A stretch of DNA of 37,842 bases from contig JACRDA010000489.1 of assembly GCA_016212965.1 (NCBI GenBank), forward strand, positions 1-37,842. Direction: 5' to 3'. Under the pieces are notes generated by a model. The model did no database searches. It was not told where the DNA came from and saw only the letters and a program-made list of their open reading frames with translations. The DNA is from Myxococcales bacterium. Its GTDB lineage: Bacteria; Myxococcota_A; Polyangia; Polyangiales; Polyangiaceae. Shown here in pieces: positions 35,089 to 37,842 of this stretch (the stretch's first letter is position 1; each line of letters starts with the position of its first letter). The translations under genes were made by a program, and so were the position numbers.

Positions 35089-35730
35089 ATGGCGAAGCTC
35101 ACGCTGGTATGCGAGGCGGCCGCACGACCTGGCCTGGCTGCGCTCGCCCTTGCCGCGCTCGTGGCGGCACTGTGCGCGTGCGGCAATGAGCACGGCCCCG
35201 GTCCCCGGGTCGCGGTAGCTACGTCTGCCGACGCCAGGGTGTCCAGCCTCCCGCGCCCGGTTCTCATTGCCCCCGAGCCAGAGGTCCCCGCCTCCTACGC
35301 TCCGGAGCGCGATGGCCCCCCAGACGCCGAGCAAGGCGGCGTCGCCGCTCCCGATCCCACGGGGCTCGCCGTGGGGGGCGTGCCAGATCTCGCGCCGCCG
35401 CCCCTGCCGCCGCCCCCGCCGCCGAGCGGCGAGTCGCGCCCGGATGGGGGCACCGTGTTCGGCACGGGGATGGACCGCCCCCACAAGCTGAGCGGTCCCG
35501 ATCCGGCGTACACGCCCGAAGCCAGGGACGCGCACGTGGAAGGCACGATCCTCGTGCAGTGTTCGATCGGCACGGACGGACGGCTCACCGGCTGCTCGAT
35601 CTTGAAGAGCCTGCCGTTGCTGGACCGGGCGGTGCTCGACGCGCTCGCCCAGCAGCGCTGGACGCCCGTGACCTTCCAGGGGCAGCCCGTGGCCGTGCGC
35701 TACGTTTTTCGCTTCGCCTTCAAGCTCTGA
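35089..35730 (+). CDS. Lipoprotein with TonB C-terminal domain
   Basis: The ATG at 35089 gives 213 residues; an ATG at 35059 would add 10. The signal is a lipoprotein one (LVAALCAC, Cys31). A long low-complexity linker ends in a Pro run (PPPLPPPPPPSG). Residues about 135-213 are a TonB-C domain: YTPEARDAHVEGTILVQCSI, LTGCSILKSLPLLDRAVLDAL, RWTPVTFQGQPVAVRYVFRFAF. True TonB has an N-terminal membrane helix coupled to ExbBD, so a lipid-anchored copy may instead be a structural or AgmX-like envelope protein. It may be its own transcription unit, 73 bases after the FadL cassette. Confidence 0.75.
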   Translation: MAKLTLVCEAAARPGLAALALAALVAALCACGNEHGPGPRVAVATSADARVSSLPRPVLIAPEPEVPASYAPERDGPPDAEQGGVAAPDPTGLAVGGVPDLAPPPLPPPPPPSGESRPDGGTVFGTGMDRPHKLSGPDPAYTPEARDAHVEGTILVQCSIGTDGRLTGCSILKSLPLLDRAVLDALAQQRWTPVTFQGQPVAVRYVFRFAFKL

Positions 35731-35752
35731 ACCGGCTCACGGGAACGACGCC

Positions 35753-36385
35753 ATGCCGCCTGCGCGCATCTACTGCTCCGGGCCGCTCTTCTGTGCCGAA
35801 GAAGTGGGGGGCATGAACGCCATCGCGAAGGTGCTCGAAGGGGAGGGTTACACGACCTTCCTACCGCACCGTGATGGTCTCGAGGCCTATCTGCTGCGTT
35901 TCGGGCGCGGCGGCGTGGGCCTGGGCGCAGCCATCGCGAGCTCGGCCGGTCTGCGCGCACGGGTCGATGAGGCCATCTTCGCGCTCGACGTGTACGAACT
36001 CGTGGAGCGCTGCGCGGGTGTCGTGTGCAACCTTGACGGCCGCGTGCCCGACGAGGGCATGATCGTGGAGGCGAGCCTCGCGTATGCCACGGGCAAGGCG
36101 CTCGTGCTCTTCAAGGACGACGCCCGTGCCCCCTTCGGTGGCTACGACAACGCCATGCTGACGAGCCTCGTGCGGGGTGAGGTCGTCGTGCGGCGCAGCG
36201 CCATCCCGGGGGCCCTCGCAGCCGCGCTCGCACGGGCGCGGCCGACGGTGTCACCGGTCGGAGATCTCGGGCGCGCGGTCGCCTACGGGCGGCGCATCTC
36301 GGGCCTGCTCGCCCGCCTGCCCGAGGACCTCGGCAAGGAGCGCTGGCCGGACGCTGCGCTCGCGGAGGTCCTCGACGCGGGCTGA
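35753..36385 (+). CDS. Nucleoside 2-deoxyribosyltransferase-like protein
   Basis: Family members move or release deoxyribose from nucleosides or nucleotides. The Rossmann-like start RIYCSGPLF (5-13), FLPHRDG (36-42), DGRVPDEGMIVEASLAYATGK (95-115, with Glu106 as nucleophile candidate) and ALVLFKDD (116-123) match the family. Beyond about 150 the sequence is a helical extension of unclear role. It lies 22 bases after the TonB-domain gene on the same strand but need not be related. Substrate is unknown; nucleotide hydrolase and defence-related NAD-like substrates have been described in the wider superfamily. Confidence 0.75.
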   Translation: MPPARIYCSGPLFCAEEVGGMNAIAKVLEGEGYTTFLPHRDGLEAYLLRFGRGGVGLGAAIASSAGLRARVDEAIFALDVYELVERCAGVVCNLDGRVPDEGMIVEASLAYATGKALVLFKDDARAPFGGYDNAMLTSLVRGEVVVRRSAIPGALAAALARARPTVSPVGDLGRAVAYGRRISGLLARLPEDLGKERWPDAALAEVLDAG

Positions 36386-36436
36386 AGGCGCCCCGTGACT
36401 CCAGGCTGGCGCGCCTCCTTTGGCGGGTGCGCCGAC

Positions 36437-36452
36437 GTAGGACGCGTCCTAC
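36437..36452. repeat. Perfect 16-base palindrome over a stop codon
   Basis: GTAGGACGCGTCCTAC is fully self-complementary. It covers the TAG of the Cys-rich lipoprotein gene (36449-36451, minus strand) in the short gap between two convergent genes. No U run follows, so it is not a standard terminator. Confidence 0.7.
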
Positions 36453-36994
36453 TTGTTGCGGTGGGCCTTCATGGCCTCTTCCTTGTTCACTTCCTGCACG
36501 CACTTGAAGAACTCGGTGCAGTCGGCCTTCTCGACGCAGGCCGCGGCCTTCTTCGCCGCCTCCGGGTGCTTGCCGGCGCCCTCGCCGCAGTTCTTCTGAC
36601 AGCCGGGGCCGATGTTCTCCTTCGCCTCGGCGAGCGCGGCCGACTTCTTGTCGGCGGGCAGCTTGAGCTTGTCGAGCTCCCCCTCGATGTACTTCAAGGC
36701 GTCGGACTCGCACTTGGCGAGGCGCCCGCAGAGCGCGTCGCACTCCGGGCCGCCGGAGCTCGCAGAGGCCGAGCCGCTGGCCGAGGCGCTGGCCGAGGCG
36801 GACGCGCTCGCGGACGCGTCAGGCGACGGCGCCGACGCAGCGCCGGACGCGGAGGCGGCGGGCGCGCTCGCGGAGGGCTTGGTCGAGGCCGCGGGCTGGC
36901 TCTTGGTCGCCGAGCCGGTCGTGGGGGCGGAGGCACTGTCGCCGCAGGCGACGAGCGCCGGCGCGAGCACGAGGACGAGGGAGAGGAGCTTCAT
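36449..36994 (-). CDS. Lipoprotein with Ser/Ala-repeat linker and Cys-rich helical domain
   Basis: A 181-residue lipoprotein (APALVAC). After the anchor a low-complexity Ser/Ala/Pro linker runs for about 60 residues, including the run PDASASASASASASASGSAS, from slippage-prone codon repeats. The C-terminal 90 residues form a helical domain with eight cysteines (CDALCGRLAKC, CQKNCGEG, CVEKADCTEFFKC), pairing probably as disulphides. This linker-plus-Cys-domain layout is frequent in predatory and other deltaproteobacteria; the function is unknown. The ATG at 36994 is the one just before the signal. Upstream (37040-37145) is a G-rich repeat on this strand. Confidence 0.75.
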   Translation of the reverse strand: MKLLSLVLVLAPALVACGDSASAPTTGSATKSQPAASTKPSASAPAASASGAASAPSPDASASASASASASASGSASASSGGPECDALCGRLAKCESDALKYIEGELDKLKLPADKKSAALAEAKENIGPGCQKNCGEGAGKHPEAAKKAAACVEKADCTEFFKCVQEVNKEEAMKAHRNK

Positions 36995-37039
36995 GGCGGG
37001 GCGCCGTAGCACGGAGCCCGCGCGCACCCAACCGTCCCG

Positions 37040-37145
37040 CCGTCACACCCGCGCCCGCCCCCGCACCCGCACCCGCCCCCGCGCCCCCTCACGCCCCCGC
37101 TCCCCCTCCCGCCCCCGCGCCCCCTCACGCCCCCGCAGTCCCTCC
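37040..37145 (-). repeat. G-rich minisatellite between two minus-strand genes
   Basis: On the minus strand the sequence is G-rich, with two copies of GCGGGGGCGTGAGGGGGCGC and further GCGGGx units. It lies 3' of the four-helix-bundle gene and 5' of the lipoprotein gene. The unit GCGTGAGGGGG is shared with the repeats at 11283 and 19461. Confidence 0.7.
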
Positions 37146-37156
37146 CGCTCCCGCGC

Positions 37157-37182
37157 GGGAGCCGGCGCCGAGGCCGGCTCCC
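37157..37182 (-). terminator. GC-rich hairpin after the four-helix-bundle gene
   Basis: Perfect arms GGGAGCCGGC (37157-37166) and GCCGGCTCCC (37173-37182) give a 10-base stem with a 6-base loop, starting 13 bases after the stop at 37196. It has no U tract, so it may be a pause site or a Rho-assisted terminator rather than an intrinsic one. Confidence 0.5.
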
Positions 37183-37195
37183 GCCCGAGCCCGCG

Positions 37196-37522
37196 TCAAT
37201 GCCCGCCGACAAGCCGCACCAGCGTGCCGAGCACGTGGTCGAAGCGGGCCCTCATTCCGGCGTCCACGTCCGGCAGGTAGCCGAGCGCCGCGGCGACCTC
37301 GAAGCACGCGAGCACCTCCCGCAGCGACCCGAGGGCGGTGTGGTACCGAGCGGGGCGATTCCCGCGCCGGTTGTAGCTTCCCTCGGCGACGTGGAGAGGC
37401 GCGCTGGCGAGCGCCTTCCGGCACTGGCGTGCGAGGTCGGGGTCGTGCCGCTCGAGCTGCCGCACGAATGGCTGGAGGTCGCGAACGAGCTGCAAGAGGA
37501 CGGAGGAGTAGATGCGAAGCAT
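37196..37522 (-). CDS. Four-helix-bundle protein (23S rRNA-intervening-sequence/S23 family)
   Basis: The 108-residue, cytoplasmic, all-helical protein matches the four-helix-bundle family first found in intervening sequences of 23S rRNA genes: IYSSVLLQLVRDLQPFVRQL, ALASAPLHVAEGSYNRRGNR, ARYHTALGSLREVLACFEVA and ARFDHVLGTLVRLVG. SYNRRG and the RYHTALGSLRE block are the family's most conserved parts. Related proteins (Avd) assist diversity-generating retroelements, but no reverse transcriptase or template repeat is seen here, so this is a stand-alone copy of unknown role. The ATG at 37522 fits the family start. Confidence 0.85.
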   Translation of the reverse strand: MLRIYSSVLLQLVRDLQPFVRQLERHDPDLARQCRKALASAPLHVAEGSYNRRGNRPARYHTALGSLREVLACFEVAAALGYLPDVDAGMRARFDHVLGTLVRLVGGH

Positions 37523-37842
37523 GGACGAGCTCCCTGGAACGAGCCCGCGCATTGCGCGCGGGACCGCCCCGGCCTCGACGGCTCCTGCGCTCGGCGGGAC
37601 AATCGAAAGCCCCGAGCAAGCCCAATCTCGCATTCGCGCACCCGCACCCGCCCCCGCGCCCGCGCCCGCGCAGGCGCTGGCGTATGCGCAGGAGTCCCCC
37701 TCCCGGAGTCCCGCGGGTCCCAGCTCCGCTCGCTCCGCTCGCTCCGCTGCCGCGGGAGCCCAGCGCGCAGGCCGCAGGCCGAGCACGGCCCTTGGGAGGG
37801 GCGGCGGGCCGCAGGCCCGCCGGGGGTGGGCAACTACAGAAC
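37523..37842. other. Gene-free end of the window with repeats and a hairpin
   Basis: No gene is visible. A C-rich (on plus) repeat runs from about 37630 to 37675, a TCCGCTCGC repeat (about three copies) from 37724 to 37749, and a hairpin with 9-base perfect arms and a GCA loop at 37802-37822. Confidence 0.5.

Overview
The window is a very GC-rich stretch of bacterial chromosome. Genes are densely packed, many overlap by four bases, envelope lipoproteins with long Ala/Pro/Ser linkers are common, and there is a lipid-storage acyltransferase. These traits suggest a myxobacterium or a close deltaproteobacterial relative; that assignment is an inference from style and gene content, not from a marker gene. 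No rRNA, tRNA, phage or transposase gene was recognised.

Layout. 1-2100 (minus strand): a locus broken by several frameshifts, holding the remains of an ABC/SMC-like ATPase, an unknown ORF and a beta-propeller protein. 2184-4684: a TetR regulator divergent from a fatty-acid CoA ligase-like gene. 4694-8294: a DUF362 protein, a lytic transglycosylase lipoprotein and a large lipoprotein with a TonB-like end. 8344-11282: a GMC oxidoreductase divergent from an exported protein of unknown function. 11283-12023: a gene-free region with an alternating array of two kinds of short dyads (11378-11571) and G-rich minisatellites.

12024-18776 is the most unusual part. Six same-strand genes, the first five translationally coupled, encode a stand-alone PqqD/RRE-like protein, an ATP-grasp ligase, a PLP-dependent decarboxylase of the DAP/ornithine decarboxylase fold, a urea-transporter-like membrane domain fused to an M23 metallopeptidase, a TPR plus outer-membrane-barrel-like protein, and a periplasmic TPR protein. 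Together they look like a cytoplasm-to-envelope pathway: build or modify an amino-acid-derived compound, move it across the inner membrane, and act at the cell wall. The product is unknown.

18930-19438: a RelE/ParE-type toxin-antitoxin pair. 19968-22234: a DUF2892 membrane protein, a glycerophosphodiester phosphodiesterase lipoprotein and an outer-membrane-like protein. 22203-25824 (minus): a TetR/HlyD/ABC-permease/ABC-ATPase export operon of DevBCA or MacAB type, with a clear operator and promoter at 25828-25860. 25953-29269: a SRPBCC protein, a class A beta-lactamase-like lipoprotein and a soluble transhydrogenase-type flavoprotein. 29384-35015: a wax ester synthase/DGAT followed by a coupled cassette of lipoprotein, two tandem FadL-like paralogues and another lipoprotein, which fits uptake and storage of hydrophobic compounds. 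35089-37522: a TonB-domain lipoprotein, a nucleoside 2-deoxyribosyltransferase-like protein, a Cys-rich lipoprotein and a four-helix-bundle protein.

Hexamer-like G-rich repeats lie in the gaps between transcription units, mostly with the G-rich strand in the sense orientation just 3' of a gene.
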